This document shows positions 1 to 8,338 of a stretch of 55,460 nucleotides of DNA, one piece after another. The notes under the pieces are model-generated. The model worked only from the letters and a program-made list of their open reading frames with translations, was not told the origin of the DNA and ran no database searches. A program made the translations under genes and the position numbers. Each line of letters begins with the position of its first letter. Position 1 is the stretch's first letter. The DNA is from Xanthomonas sp. (GTDB lineage: Bacteria; Pseudomonadota; Gammaproteobacteria; Xanthomonadales; Xanthomonadaceae): contig NZ_JAFIWC010000033.1 in assembly GCF_017163755.1 (NCBI RefSeq), positions 1 to 55,460 on the forward strand, in the 5' to 3' direction.

Positions 1-430
1 GGCAGCAGCAGGGCCGAAGCCGCCTGCCGCGCACTTAGCCAACCAGCGCGAAGCTCCACCTGTGGGAGCGACTTCAGTCGCGACGCGCGGAGCCGGCAGC
101 TCCATCGGCTCCGGCAGCAGTCGGGGCTGAAGCCCCTCCTACAGTGCACCCAGCAAACTCAGCGCAAGGCTTCCTGTAGGAGCGGCTTCAGCCGCGACCG
201 AAGGCATCGGCAATCCATCGGCTTCGGCAGCAGTCAGGACTGAAGCCCCCTGCAGCGCACCTATCAAACCAGCGCGAAGCCCCAACCTGTGGGAGCGACT
301 TCAGTCGCGACGCGCGGAGCCTGCAGCTCCATCGGCTCCGGCAGCAGCCAGGGCTGAAGCCGCCAGCCGCGCATTTAGCCAATCCAGCGCGAAGCGCCGC
401 CGGTGGGCGCGACTTCAGCCGCGACGCATG
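1..430. repeat. Tandem array of REP-like palindromes, period about 114 bp
   Basis: Four copies of a palindromic core begin near 61, 175, 290 and 402, so the period is about 112-115 bp. The cores alternate between a form with GACTTCAGTC at its centre and one with GGCTTCAGCC. The spacers also repeat: the strings AACCAGCGCGAAGC and CCATCGGCTCCGGCAGCAG each recur. The array runs to the stop codon of the peptidase gene and may start before the window. Elements like this are common in Xanthomonas intergenic DNA and are thought to be moved by REP-associated tyrosine transposases. No gene is seen in this stretch. Confidence 0.85.
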
Positions 431-456
431 ACACCTACACCCGCAGCCGCATCACC

Positions 457-2112
457 TCAGCGCCGTGCCGCCTCGCTGGCGTCGCGCGCCGGCTTGAACT
501 CCGAGCCTTCGTCCCACGTCGGCCACTCGCGGCTGTCGGCCAGGCGCTGGCCCAGGTCGTAGAGCAGCAGCGTGTCGGCGGCGTGCCCGGCCGGATCCCA
601 GGCGTCGCTCCAGCGATCGCAGGGCTGGTGGTAGCACTCGGCGAAATAGCGGTCGCGTGCGGCCTTGCCCGCGGCGACGCCGCCGTCGAGCTTGTCCAGG
701 CCCGGGCCCACGGTGATCGCCGGCACGCCGGCGCGCGCGAACGCGAAGTGGTCGGCGCGGTAGAAGAATCCGGCCTCCAGATTGGGATCGGGCGAATACG
801 CGCGGCCACGCGCCTGCGCCGCCGCGGCCAGGTCGCGCTCCAGCGACACCCGCCCGCGGCCCCACGAGGCGATGTCGCGGGTGGCGCCGTCGGGACTGAA
901 CATCTCGCTGTTGATCACCGCCACCGTGGTCTCCAGCGGCGCCAGCGGATGCGCGGCATAGTAGGTGGCGCCGAGCAGGCCCTTCTCTTCGGCGCTCAGC
1001 GCGATGAAGTACAGCGTGCGCTGCGGCCGCGGCCCGGCCGCGAACACCCGCGCCAGTTCCAGCACGCTGGCCACGCCGGTGGCGTTGTCGACCGCGCCGC
1101 GGCGGATGCGGTCGCCGCCGGCGTCGGCCGCACCCAGCCCGAACGCGTCCCAGTGCGCCGAATAGATCACCGTCTCGTCCGGGTGCGCGCCGCCCTCCAG
1201 CTTGGCGACCACGTTGTGGGTGACCACGCGCTCGCGCTTGAGCGCGAATGCCACCGACAGCGCGGCATCGCCCAGCGCGCGCGGCGTGAAGTCGGCGCGC
1301 TGCGCGCGGCGCTTCTCGGCGTCGAAATCCAGGCCGGCGCGCTGGAACAGCGACACCGCCAGCGCGCGCTGCATCCAGCCGCGTACCGGCACGTGCTGCG
1401 CGCGCGCCTGCGCGTCGCTGCGCTCGATGTCGAACAGCGGCGAGAGCCCGGAACTCTTCACCGTCGCCCAGCCGTACGCGGCCGGCGCGGTCTCGTGCAC
1501 GATCAGCACGCCGGCCGCGCCCTGCCGGGCGGCTTCCTCGTACTTGTAGGTCCAGCGGCCGTAGTAGGTGACCGCGCGGCCGTCGAAGGCGCCCGGCTGC
1601 GGCGCGTCGAAATCGGCGTCGTTGATCAGCATCACCGCGACCTTGCCTTTCAGGTCCACGCCCTTGTAGTCGTCCCAGCCGCGCTCGGGCGCGTGGATGC
1701 CGTAGCCGACGAACACCAGCGGCGCATCCTTCAGCGCCACGCGCGCGCCGGGGCGCAGGCTCTGCAGCACCACGTCCTCGCCGTTGACCAGCGGCTGCGA
1801 GGCGCCGGCCACCGTCAGCGTGGCCGCGACCGGCCCGTCCACCTGCGCGCGCACCAGCGGCACCGCCTGGGTCCAGCCGCCGGCGTCGCCGCCCGGCTGC
1901 ACGCCGGCCTTGCGGAACTGCTCGCTCAGGTAGGCGATGGTCTTGTCCTCGCCCGGCGTGGCCGGCGCGCGGCCTTCGAACGCATCGGAGGCCAGGGTGC
2001 GCACATGCCGTTCGAGCGCTTCGGCATCGATGCCGCCGCCGGGCAGCGCCTCGTTGGCCGCCTGCGCGGCGCCTCCCATGAACAGGCAGGCGGACAGCAG
2101 CAACATGCGCAT
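457..2112 (-). CDS. Secreted M28-family zinc peptidase
   Basis: This is a 551-residue exported metallopeptidase, probably an aminopeptidase or related exopeptidase of family M28. A signal peptide covers residues 1-18 and ends AQA. A PA-like insert spans about 100-250 and the catalytic domain about 295-520. Metal and catalytic residues visible are His320 and Asp322 in HWD, Asp342 in VDN, Glu375-Glu376 in SAEEK and His495 in YHQPCD. The position that is usually Asp in the NxDM motif is Glu403 (NSEM). I chose the ATG at 2112; a GTG three codons upstream (2121) with an AGG eight bases before it is equally possible, and the ATG at 2106 is less so. The product should be periplasmic or outer-membrane associated; its substrate is unknown. 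Confidence 0.9.
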   Translation of the reverse strand: MRMLLLSACLFMGGAAQAANEALPGGGIDAEALERHVRTLASDAFEGRAPATPGEDKTIAYLSEQFRKAGVQPGGDAGGWTQAVPLVRAQVDGPVAATLTVAGASQPLVNGEDVVLQSLRPGARVALKDAPLVFVGYGIHAPERGWDDYKGVDLKGKVAVMLINDADFDAPQPGAFDGRAVTYYGRWTYKYEEAARQGAAGVLIVHETAPAAYGWATVKSSGLSPLFDIERSDAQARAQHVPVRGWMQRALAVSLFQRAGLDFDAEKRRAQRADFTPRALGDAALSVAFALKRERVVTHNVVAKLEGGAHPDETVIYSAHWDAFGLGAADAGGDRIRRGAVDNATGVASVLELARVFAAGPRPQRTLYFIALSAEEKGLLGATYYAAHPLAPLETTVAVINSEMFSPDGATRDIASWGRGRVSLERDLAAAAQARGRAYSPDPNLEAGFFYRADHFAFARAGVPAITVGPGLDKLDGGVAAGKAARDRYFAECYHQPCDRWSDAWDPAGHAADTLLLYDLGQRLADSREWPTWDEGSEFKPARDASEAARR

Positions 2113-2374
2113 CGGATTCACGGCAACGACCTGGAAAAACGGTGTGGCCGCACAGTGTAGAACGCGGCGGCGCCAGGAGACAGCGCGCGCGGCCGAAGCG
2201 TCGGCGCGATGGCCGGCGGGCGGCGTCGCACCGCGCCGGCGGCGCCGGTGCAGGCGCAGGCGCACGCGCAGCGCAGATCCCGCACCCGGATGGCCTTGCA
2301 AGGCCTGGTTGCCGGCGAACCCGGTCGCTTCAAGCGCATTCGCGTGCGCATCGGCACGGCCGGCGCACCACGCA

Positions 2375-3307
2375 TCAACGCCGCGCGCCGTCCAGCCAGC
2401 ATGCCAGCCCCTGCGCATTGAGTTCGATGTCCATGCGCAGCACCCGCTCCACGCCGGCGTCGTCGAGCGGGCAGCCGTGCGCGCGCGCACGCTCCAGGTA
2501 CAGCGCGGTCAAGGCCGCGACCAGGCCGCGGTGGCGGTCGGGGCGGCCGTCGCAGCTGTGCGCGATCGCCACCATCGCGTCGATCTGTTCGGCCAGGTCC
2601 GCGCCGAGCTTTTCCGGCATCCGCACCGCGCCGTAGTGGGTCAGGTACATCGTCTGCGGCGCGTAGGCCAGCATCCGCTCGATCGATGCGCGCATGGCCT
2701 GCGGGTCGAACTGCACCGGCGAGGACGTGGGAATCACGAACGCGCCCTGCGCGCTGTCCAGCTCGCGGTACGACAGCCCGAAGGTGTCGCCGCTGAACCA
2801 GCCGCGGCTGCGCGCATCCCACACGCACAGATGGTGGCGCGCGTGCCCGGGCGTATCGATGCACAGCAGTTCGCGCCCGCCCAGCCACAGCCGGTGCCCG
2901 TCCTCGGCCGCCACCACGCGCGCCTCGGGCACGGCGCGGATCTGGCCATAGCTGCGCGCGATTTCCTCCTCGCCGTAGACCGCGGTGGCGCCGGCGATCA
3001 GCCGGGTCGGATCGATCATGTGCGGAGCGCCGCGCGGATGCACCAGCAGGCGCGCGTTCGGCAACTGCGCCAGCAAGGTGCCGGCGCCGCCGGCATGGTC
3101 CAGGTGCACGTGGGTCAGGATCAGCCAGTCGACATCGGCCGGCGCCAGGCCGGCGTCATCGAGCGCGGCCAGCATCGCCGGCAGCGAATGGCTGGTGCCG
3201 CAATCGACGAACGCGCCGCGTCCGTCCTCGACGATCAGGTACGCCGCGTCGAACTGCGCGCGCTGGAAACCGGTATCGATCGCGTGGATGCTGGGATCGC
3301 GTGGCAT
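2375..3307 (-). CDS. Metallo-beta-lactamase-fold hydrolase
   Basis: The 310-residue protein has the full MBL-fold metal set: HVHLDH at 66-71, His155 in TPGHARHH, Asp174 in SGD, and a late His in LTHYGA near 245. No signal peptide is seen, so it is probably cytoplasmic. It resembles the broad glyoxalase-II-like/lactonase branch rather than true beta-lactamases; the substrate cannot be told from sequence. The gene runs in the same direction as the M28 peptidase, but a 262-base gap separates them, so an operon is not assured. Confidence 0.88.
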   Translation of the reverse strand: MPRDPSIHAIDTGFQRAQFDAAYLIVEDGRGAFVDCGTSHSLPAMLAALDDAGLAPADVDWLILTHVHLDHAGGAGTLLAQLPNARLLVHPRGAPHMIDPTRLIAGATAVYGEEEIARSYGQIRAVPEARVVAAEDGHRLWLGGRELLCIDTPGHARHHLCVWDARSRGWFSGDTFGLSYRELDSAQGAFVIPTSSPVQFDPQAMRASIERMLAYAPQTMYLTHYGAVRMPEKLGADLAEQIDAMVAIAHSCDGRPDRHRGLVAALTALYLERARAHGCPLDDAGVERVLRMDIELNAQGLACWLDGARR

Positions 3308-3553
3308 CGTGCAAGGGCTCGGGCTGGCGAGCCCTCATTCTAGGCACGCCGTCGGCAGCGGTCGACGACGCGGCGATCACGATACGGCCCTGCACAGGCA
3401 TGACGCCGGCACGCGGGAGGCGCTCCCAATCTCTGCCCTTGCGCGCCGACAGGAGCACTGGCGACAGCGCCGCTGCAAGCAGGCGCCGCACGCTCTTCTA
3501 TCGGCCCTGCAGTGCCGACGTATCGCGGCCCAGGCGCTTACGCAAGGCGTTGC

Positions 3554-3718
3554 GATCGATTCAAGCAGATCCACGTCGGCCGTTCGCACGTGCTCGGCGA
3601 TGCGGTGCTGAGCGAGGTCGGGCGCCTGCTGGCCGAGGCGCGCCGCGCGGCGGACGTGCCGGCGCGCATGGGCGGGGAGGGCTTCGGCCCGGCTGCTGCC
3701 GGAGCCGATGGAGCTGCC
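3554..3718 (+). pseudogene. Degenerate GGDEF-domain fragment
   Basis: Read from 3554 the frame gives DRFKQI, then GDAVLSEVGRLLAEA, then VPARMGGEGF. This follows the diguanylate cyclase GGDEF core (D-x-FK-x-IND ... GD-x-VL ... R-x-GGEEF) with IND lost and GGEEF changed to GGEGF. Just after GGEGF the expected reading moves to another frame (ARLLPEP), which means a frameshift, although that part already lies in the repeat described below. No start, upstream sensory region or full domain remains. It looks like a decayed remnant and not a working enzyme. The rest of 3308-3550 holds nothing I can recognise. Confidence 0.55.
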
Positions 3719-3892
3719 GGCGCCGCGCGTCGCGACTGAAGTCGCTCCCACAGGTGGAGCTTCGCGCTGGTTGGCTAAGTGCCCTGCAGGCGGCTTCAGC
3801 GCTGGTTGCTGCCGAAGCCGATGGGTTGCCGATGCCTTCGGTCGCGGCTGAAGCCGCTCCTACAGGAAGTCGTGCGCTGAGTTTGCTGGGAG
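3695..3892 (-). repeat. Inverted copy of the left-end REP array
   Basis: The reverse complement of this segment matches about 149-345 of the window at most positions, including both palindrome types and the spacers CCGAAGGCATCGGCAA and TTAGCCAACCAGCGCGAAG. It is therefore an inverted repeat of roughly 200 bp, about 3.4 kb from its partner, and brackets the M28 peptidase, the MBL hydrolase and the GGDEF remnant. Confidence 0.85.
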
Positions 3893-3961
3893 TACTGCGG
3901 GAGGCGTGCAGCGCCGACCGGCCATCGCCAGTCTTCGCGAGCCGCCGCGCGGACGGCGCGG

Positions 3962-5266
3962 CTACGCCGCCTCGCGCAGCTGCCGCAGCGCCGCCAGCAC
4001 CGTGTCCGCCGGCGCGACCAGCTTGATCTCCGGCGTCTCCAGCGCGTCGGCCTGCTCGACCTGCTTGAGCACACCGATCAGCCGGCCGGCATCGCGCGGC
4101 GAGTCGAAGCCTGCGCTCTGCACCAGCAGTTCGCCGGCGCCGTCGAGCAGCTTGAAGTAGAACCGGCCGTCGTTGTCGCGGTACTGCTTGAACAGCGGCG
4201 GCGCCGGCTTGCCCAATCCGGCATCGGCATCGGCATCGGCAGGCCGGCCGGCGCCTGCGGACAGGTCGCGCAGGCCGACCGCGTCGCGCAGTTCGCGCAG
4301 GAAAGGCGTGGCGTAGCGCGCGCGCAGCCGCTGCGCGTTGTCGCGCAGGATCGCCTCGATCTCCGCCGGGCGCGCCATCAGCGCCTCGTAGCGCTCGCGC
4401 ATCGGCGCGATCTCTCGATCCAGCCGCTCGAACAGCTGCTGCTTCGCCTCGCCCCAGCCGATGCCGTCGGCGAAGGCCTGCGCGAACGCCGCGGTCTCCT
4501 CCGCGCCGGCGAAGGCCTGGTACAGCTGGAACAGCGCCGAGCCGTCGGTGGCCTTGGCTTCACCCGGCGCGCGCGAGTCGGTGACGATCGAGAACACGCG
4601 CTTCTTCAGCTCCTCGCGCGGCGCGAACAGCGGGATCGTGTTGTCGTAGCTCTTGCTCATCTTGCGCCCGTCCAGGCCCGGCAGCGTGGCCACCTGCTCG
4701 TCGATCAGCGCCTCGGGCAGGGTGAAGTAGTCGCGGCCGTAGACGTGGTTGAAGCGCTGGGCGAAGTCGCGCGCCATCTCGATGTGCTGGATCTGGTCGC
4801 GCCCCACCGGCACCCGCTGCGCGTTGAACAGCAGGATGTCCGCCGCCATCAGCACCGGATACATGAACAGCCCGGCGCTGACCCCGGCATCGTCGTCCTC
4901 GCCGTCGGCGCGGTTCTTGTCCACCGCGGCCTTGTAGGCGTGCGCGCGGTTGAGGATGCCCTTGCCAGCCACGCAGGTCAGGAACCAGGTCAGCTCGGTG
5001 GTCTCCGGCACGTCGGACTGGCGGTAGAACCACACCTTCGACGGGTCCAGCCCGGCGGCCAGCCACGAGGCGGCGATCTCCAGCGTGGAGCGCTGGGTCC
5101 GCGCCGGGTCCTGCGCCTTGATCAGGCTATGCAGGTCGGCCAGGAAATAGAAGCTCTCGATCTCCGGACGCAGGCTGGCCGCCAGCGCCGGGCGGATGGC
5201 GCCGACGTAGTTGCCCAGGTGCGGGGTGCCGGAGGTGGTGATGCCGGTGAGGACGCGGGTGGTCAT
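3962..5266 (-). CDS. trpS: Tryptophan--tRNA ligase with C-terminal YegP-like domain
   Basis: TrpRS charges tRNA-Trp in the cytoplasm. The class I signature is complete: TSGTPHLGN at 11-19 (HIGH-type) and KMSKS at 202-206. At 434 residues it is about 100 longer than the E. coli enzyme. After a low-complexity run of alternating Asp and Ala (about 340-348), residues 355-400 (KQYRDNDGRFYFKL, then VQSAGFDSP) match the YegP/DUF1508 type of small domain. The ATG at 5266 is the only plausible start. A GC hairpin (3944-3962) overlaps the stop codon and might end transcription. The role of the extra domain is not known to me. Confidence 0.97.
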   Translation of the reverse strand: MTTRVLTGITTSGTPHLGNYVGAIRPALAASLRPEIESFYFLADLHSLIKAQDPARTQRSTLEIAASWLAAGLDPSKVWFYRQSDVPETTELTWFLTCVAGKGILNRAHAYKAAVDKNRADGEDDDAGVSAGLFMYPVLMAADILLFNAQRVPVGRDQIQHIEMARDFAQRFNHVYGRDYFTLPEALIDEQVATLPGLDGRKMSKSYDNTIPLFAPREELKKRVFSIVTDSRAPGEAKATDGSALFQLYQAFAGAEETAAFAQAFADGIGWGEAKQQLFERLDREIAPMRERYEALMARPAEIEAILRDNAQRLRARYATPFLRELRDAVGLRDLSAGAGRPADADADAGLGKPAPPLFKQYRDNDGRFYFKLLDGAGELLVQSAGFDSPRDAGRLIGVLKQVEQADALETPEIKLVAPADTVLAALRQLREAA

Positions 5267-5375
5267 TGCGCAGGAGGCTTAGGACGAAAACCCGGCGAGT
5301 TTAACCGCTGCGCGGCAACCCCGTTGGCGATCGTCGCGCGTTCAACTGCATGTCCCTCCTTCCGGAATCGCCGCC

Positions 5376-6149
5376 ATGCGCCTGCTTGCCTGCCTGCTGT
5401 TGATCGTCTCGTTATGCGGTTTCCGCCCGTTTGCGCCCGCCGCCGACGGGCCGGTGGAACTGGAAGTGCTCGACCGCGATGCCGATGCCTGGCTGCCGCA
5501 GCGGGCGCATCGCGGCGAGGCGTGGATCGCCGGCACGCCCGGGCACCGCTACGCGGTGCGCCTGCACAACCGCGGCGGCCAGCGCGTGCTGGCGGTGCTG
5601 TCGGTGGACGGGGTCAATGCGGTCAGCGGCCAGACCGCGGCCGCCGACCAGCGCGGCTACGTGCTCGCGCCCGGGCAGAGCATCGAGGTCGCCGGCTGGC
5701 GCAAGTCGCAACGCGAGGTGGCGCAGTTCGTGTTCACTGGCCTGGACGACAGCTATGCGGCGCGCACCGGGCGCCCGGACAACGTCGGGGTGATCGGCAT
5801 CGCGGTGTTCGACGAGGCGCAGCCGGCGATGGAGGAATCGGCGGTCGCGGTGGCGGGGTCGGCGCGGCCGGCGCCGGCGCCAGTGCAGCGGGCCGAATCG
5901 GCGACCGGCGACATGGCCAGCGCGCAACGCCTGGGCACCGGCCACGGCGAGCGCGAGTGGTCGCCGGCCACCACCACGGTGTTCGTCCGCGCCAGCGCCA
6001 CGCCGCGGCAGCTGACCCAGCTGCGCTACGACAGCCATGCGCGGCTGGTGGCGCGCGGGGTGATTCCGGCGCCGAAGCGGCAGCCGCGTTTCGCGCGCGC
6101 GCCGCAGGCGTTCCCGGGCGGCTTCGTCGCCGACCCGCCGCCGCGCTGA
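5376..6149 (+). CDS. Exported protein of unknown function
   Basis: The 257-residue product starts with a clear Sec signal peptide (hydrophobic stretch about 3-20, likely cleaved before ADGPVE near residue 23). The mature part contains VLDRDADAWL, repeated Gly/Asn-rich turns and a probable beta-sandwich region (about 25-150). A Pro/Ala-rich linker follows, and then a basic tail ending in PPPR. I do not recognise a named family or catalytic motif. It faces trpS divergently and converges with the CsbD gene, with a strong hairpin between them. Confidence 0.75.
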   Translation: MRLLACLLLIVSLCGFRPFAPAADGPVELEVLDRDADAWLPQRAHRGEAWIAGTPGHRYAVRLHNRGGQRVLAVLSVDGVNAVSGQTAAADQRGYVLAPGQSIEVAGWRKSQREVAQFVFTGLDDSYAARTGRPDNVGVIGIAVFDEAQPAMEESAVAVAGSARPAPAPVQRAESATGDMASAQRLGTGHGEREWSPATTTVFVRASATPRQLTQLRYDSHARLVARGVIPAPKRQPRFARAPQAFPGGFVADPPPR

Positions 6150-6164
6150 GCGCGACGCGCAACG

Positions 6165-6193
6165 CAGCACGGGCCGCGACGCGGCCCGTGCTG
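6165..6193. terminator. Perfect 13-bp hairpin between convergent genes
   Basis: The arms CAGCACGGGCCGC (6165-6177) and their exact complement (6181-6193) enclose a three-base loop. It sits between the end of the exported-protein gene and the end of the CsbD gene. There is no T-run on either side, so it may act as a bidirectional hairpin barrier rather than a classical intrinsic terminator. Confidence 0.7.
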
Positions 6194-6230
6194 GTGATCC
6201 TGGAACGATGTTAGAAGGGGAATGCCGCGC

Positions 6231-6446
6231 TCAGTCGCGGTATTCCTTGCCCAGGCCGTCCTGGAACGTGCGCACCTCGCGTTCGGCGCGATCGCGATCC
6301 CAGCCGTAGCGCTCCTGCAGCTTGCCCGACAGGTACTGCGCGTTGCCTTCGGCCACGTCGAAATCATCGTCGGTGAGGTCGCCCCACTTGGCCTTCATCG
6401 AGCCCTTGAGCTGGGTCCACTTGCCGGAAATGATGTCCTTGTTCAT
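6231..6446 (-). CDS. CsbD-family stress protein
   Basis: This 71-residue protein starts [15 protein letters not shown] and continues with [15 protein letters not shown], the typical CsbD signature found in small general-stress proteins (E. coli YjbJ type). It is soluble, acidic and probably cytoplasmic; its molecular role is not established for the family. I chose the ATG at 6446 because the family begins at this methionine and because longer versions add an unrelated arginine-rich tail. Confidence 0.93.
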   Translation of the reverse strand: MNKDIISGKWTQLKGSMKAKWGDLTDDDFDVAEGNAQYLSGKLQERYGWDRDRAEREVRTFQDGLGKEYRD

Positions 6447-6576
6447 AGCGTCGTTCTCGTCTGGCTTGCGCGGCGATTCGACCGCACGCCCAGCATCGCC
6501 AATGCCGCGTTGCGCCCAGGTCAATCCTGCGTCAACGGCACGTCGTCGCATGAACCGTTGCGGACGGGCGCATGGC

Positions 6577-6607
6577 AAAAAAAAACGGGCCGGCTGGGCC
6601 GACCCGT
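6577..6607 (-). terminator. Intrinsic terminator of the entericidin gene
   Basis: On the minus strand a 9-bp stem with one G-U pair (ACGGGTCGG / CCGGCCCGT) and a five-base loop is followed directly by nine T residues. It lies 25 bases past the stop codon of the first entericidin gene. Confidence 0.9.
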
Positions 6608-6631
6608 CTCTCGTTGCGAACGATCCGCCGA

Positions 6632-6766
6632 TCAGTTCTTGGCGGCGTCTTCGACCTTCTCGCCCGCACCCTGTACATCTTTGCCGGCGCCAGCCACGGT
6701 GTTGCAGCCCGACAGCAGGCCCACCGAGAACATCGCCAGCAGCATCCACGCGAAAGTACGCTTCAT
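6632..6766 (-). CDS. Entericidin A/B-family lipoprotein
   Basis: A 44-residue lipoprotein. The signal sequence [16 protein letters not shown] leads into the lipobox LLSGC, so Cys21 should be lipidated and the protein held in the envelope. The mature part ([20 protein letters not shown]) is the entericidin signature. A strong Shine-Dalgarno (GGAG, seven bases before the ATG) fixes the start at 6766. An intrinsic terminator follows. Enteric entericidins are linked to stationary-phase lysis and osmotic response; whether that holds here is unknown. Confidence 0.93.
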   Translation of the reverse strand: MKRTFAWMLLAMFSVGLLSGCNTVAGAGKDVQGAGEKVEDAAKN

Positions 6767-6865
6767 AAGTCACTCCTTCTTGGGTCATGGAACGCGGCAC
6801 GAGCGCCGCGCTTGGAATCAATCTTCAACGCCTACCGTCAAACCGCTGCGCTGCGGAACAATCGA

Positions 6866-7018
6866 TCAGCACTTGCCGTCGTGGCAATCACCCGCCTTGT
6901 CTTCCACCTTCTCGCCTGCCTTCTGCATGTCTTTGCCGGCGCCCGCCATGGTGTTGCAGCCGGTCAACATGCCTGCGGAAAACAGGGTCAGTACCATCAA
7001 GGTCAGCAATCGCTTCAT
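6866..7018 (-). CDS. Second entericidin-like lipoprotein with a Cys-rich tail
   Basis: A 50-residue paralogue of the neighbouring gene. It has a signal peptide, the lipobox MLTGC (Cys21) and the core NTMAGAGKDMQKAGEKVED. It ends in an added tail, GDCHDGKC, with two further cysteines and a histidine that the first copy lacks. The start at 7018 is supported by GAGG eight bases upstream. The two genes are 99 bases apart in the same direction and probably arose by tandem duplication. Confidence 0.9.
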   Translation of the reverse strand: MKRLLTLMVLTLFSAGMLTGCNTMAGAGKDMQKAGEKVEDKAGDCHDGKC

Positions 7019-7163
7019 CGTCAATTCCTCGCAATAGGACGGATCGGCAGCATCGGCGACATCCGACGCACGACCTACCGTCTGGCGGTGAATCTGACTT
7101 CCCCACTGTGGATTTCACGTGAATGAACCCATTGTGCGTTCAGCGTCGCGTGGGCCACTGCGC

Positions 7164-8087
7164 CTAATCGCGCATCAGCGTGGACTTGCCGAACAGGCTT
7201 TCGACCAGGTCCACCGCCAGTTCCGCGGTCAGGTTGCGGGTGTCCAGCACCGGGTTCAGCTCGACGATGTCCAGCGAACGCATGCGCCCGCTGTCGGCGA
7301 TCATCTCCATCACCAGCTGCGCCTCGCGGTAGTTGGGACCGCCGGGCACGGTGGTGCCGACGCCCGGCGCGATGCTGGGATCGAGGAAATCCACGTCGAA
7401 GCTGACGTGCAGGTGGGTGTTGTCGTCGATGCCCTCCAGCGCCGCCTCCATGGTCCGCTTCATGCCCATCTCGTCGATGTAGCGCATGTCGTAGACGTCG
7501 ATGCGGTGCTGCTTGATCAGCCGCTTCTCGTCCGGATCCACCGAACGGATGCCGATCTGCCGCACCTGCTCGGGCCCGATCGCCGGCGCATCGCCGCCCA
7601 GGTGGGTCAAGGCCTCCGGCCCCAGGCCGCACAGGCACGCCACCGGCATGCCGTGCACGTTGCCCGACGGGGTCACGTCGCTGGTGTTGAAGTCCGAATG
7701 CGCATCCAGCCACAGCACGCGCAGCTGGCGGCCCTGCTCGCGGCAATAGCGCGCGACCGCGGTGATCGAGCCGATGCCCAGACAGTGGTCGCCGCCGAGC
7801 ATGATCGGCATGCGCCCGGCGCGCAGTTCGGCGTAGCTGACCTCCATCAGCGCGCGATTCCATGCCACCACCTCGTCCAGATGGCGATAGCCGCCGACCG
7901 GCGCCTGCCACGGATTGCGCGGCCCATCCAGGTTGCCCAGGTCGCGCACCTCCACGCCATGATTGGCCAGCGCCTCGTGCAATCCGGCGATGCGCAGCGC
8001 CTCCGGCCCCATGCGCGCGCCGCGATGGCCGGCGCCGATGTCGGTCGGCACGCCGATCAGCGACACCGGCAGATAGTGAGAATTCAT
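7164..8087 (-). CDS. rocF: Arginase
   Basis: Arginase hydrolyses L-arginine to ornithine and urea in the cytoplasm. The 307-residue protein has the manganese-binding signatures of the ureohydrolase family: GGDHCLGIGS, DAHSDFNT and SFDVDFLDPS. The arginase hallmark LDIVELNPVLD near the C-terminus is also present. Length is normal for the family. The ATG at 8087 is preceded by GGAG at good spacing. The gene appears to be transcribed alone. Confidence 0.96.
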   Translation of the reverse strand: MNSHYLPVSLIGVPTDIGAGHRGARMGPEALRIAGLHEALANHGVEVRDLGNLDGPRNPWQAPVGGYRHLDEVVAWNRALMEVSYAELRAGRMPIMLGGDHCLGIGSITAVARYCREQGRQLRVLWLDAHSDFNTSDVTPSGNVHGMPVACLCGLGPEALTHLGGDAPAIGPEQVRQIGIRSVDPDEKRLIKQHRIDVYDMRYIDEMGMKRTMEAALEGIDDNTHLHVSFDVDFLDPSIAPGVGTTVPGGPNYREAQLVMEMIADSGRMRSLDIVELNPVLDTRNLTAELAVDLVESLFGKSTLMRD

Positions 8088-8221
8088 CGACACGCTCCAG
8101 CGAAAAATGTTCGCCAGTCTAGCGAGACGGTCGCGAGGCGACCCGCCGCGGCGCAGCAGGCGGCGCATGGATGCCGCGCGCGCAACCAAGCTGCGACGCA
8201 GTGCAGCGGAGACAGACGGGA

Positions 8222-8297
8222 TGGTGCCGACACCCGGATTCGAACTGGGGACCTACCGCTTACAAGGCGGTTGCTCTACCAACTGAGCTATGCCGGC
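8222..8297 (-). tRNA. tRNA-Thr (anticodon UGU)
   Basis: The 76-base gene folds into a standard cloverleaf. The acceptor stem GCCGGCA pairs with TGTCGGC (one G-U), the D-arm includes AGCTCAGTTGGTAGAGC, and the anticodon loop CTTGTAA reads TGT. The T-arm contains GTTCGAATC. The 3' CCA is encoded. Confidence 0.97.
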
Positions 8298-8338
8298 AAA
8301 GGCTGCGCGACGCGCGTGCCGCGTGGCGGCGCGCCATT

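Noticed and set aside
1-430. Possible CRISPR array
   Set aside because: The period is about 114 bp, the spacers themselves repeat, the units are palindromes that recur across the window, and no cas genes are near.
3692-3740. Extension of the GGDEF remnant by the reading ARLLPEPMELP
   Set aside because: The same words occur in every copy of the REP array, so the apparent match to the domain end may be chance.
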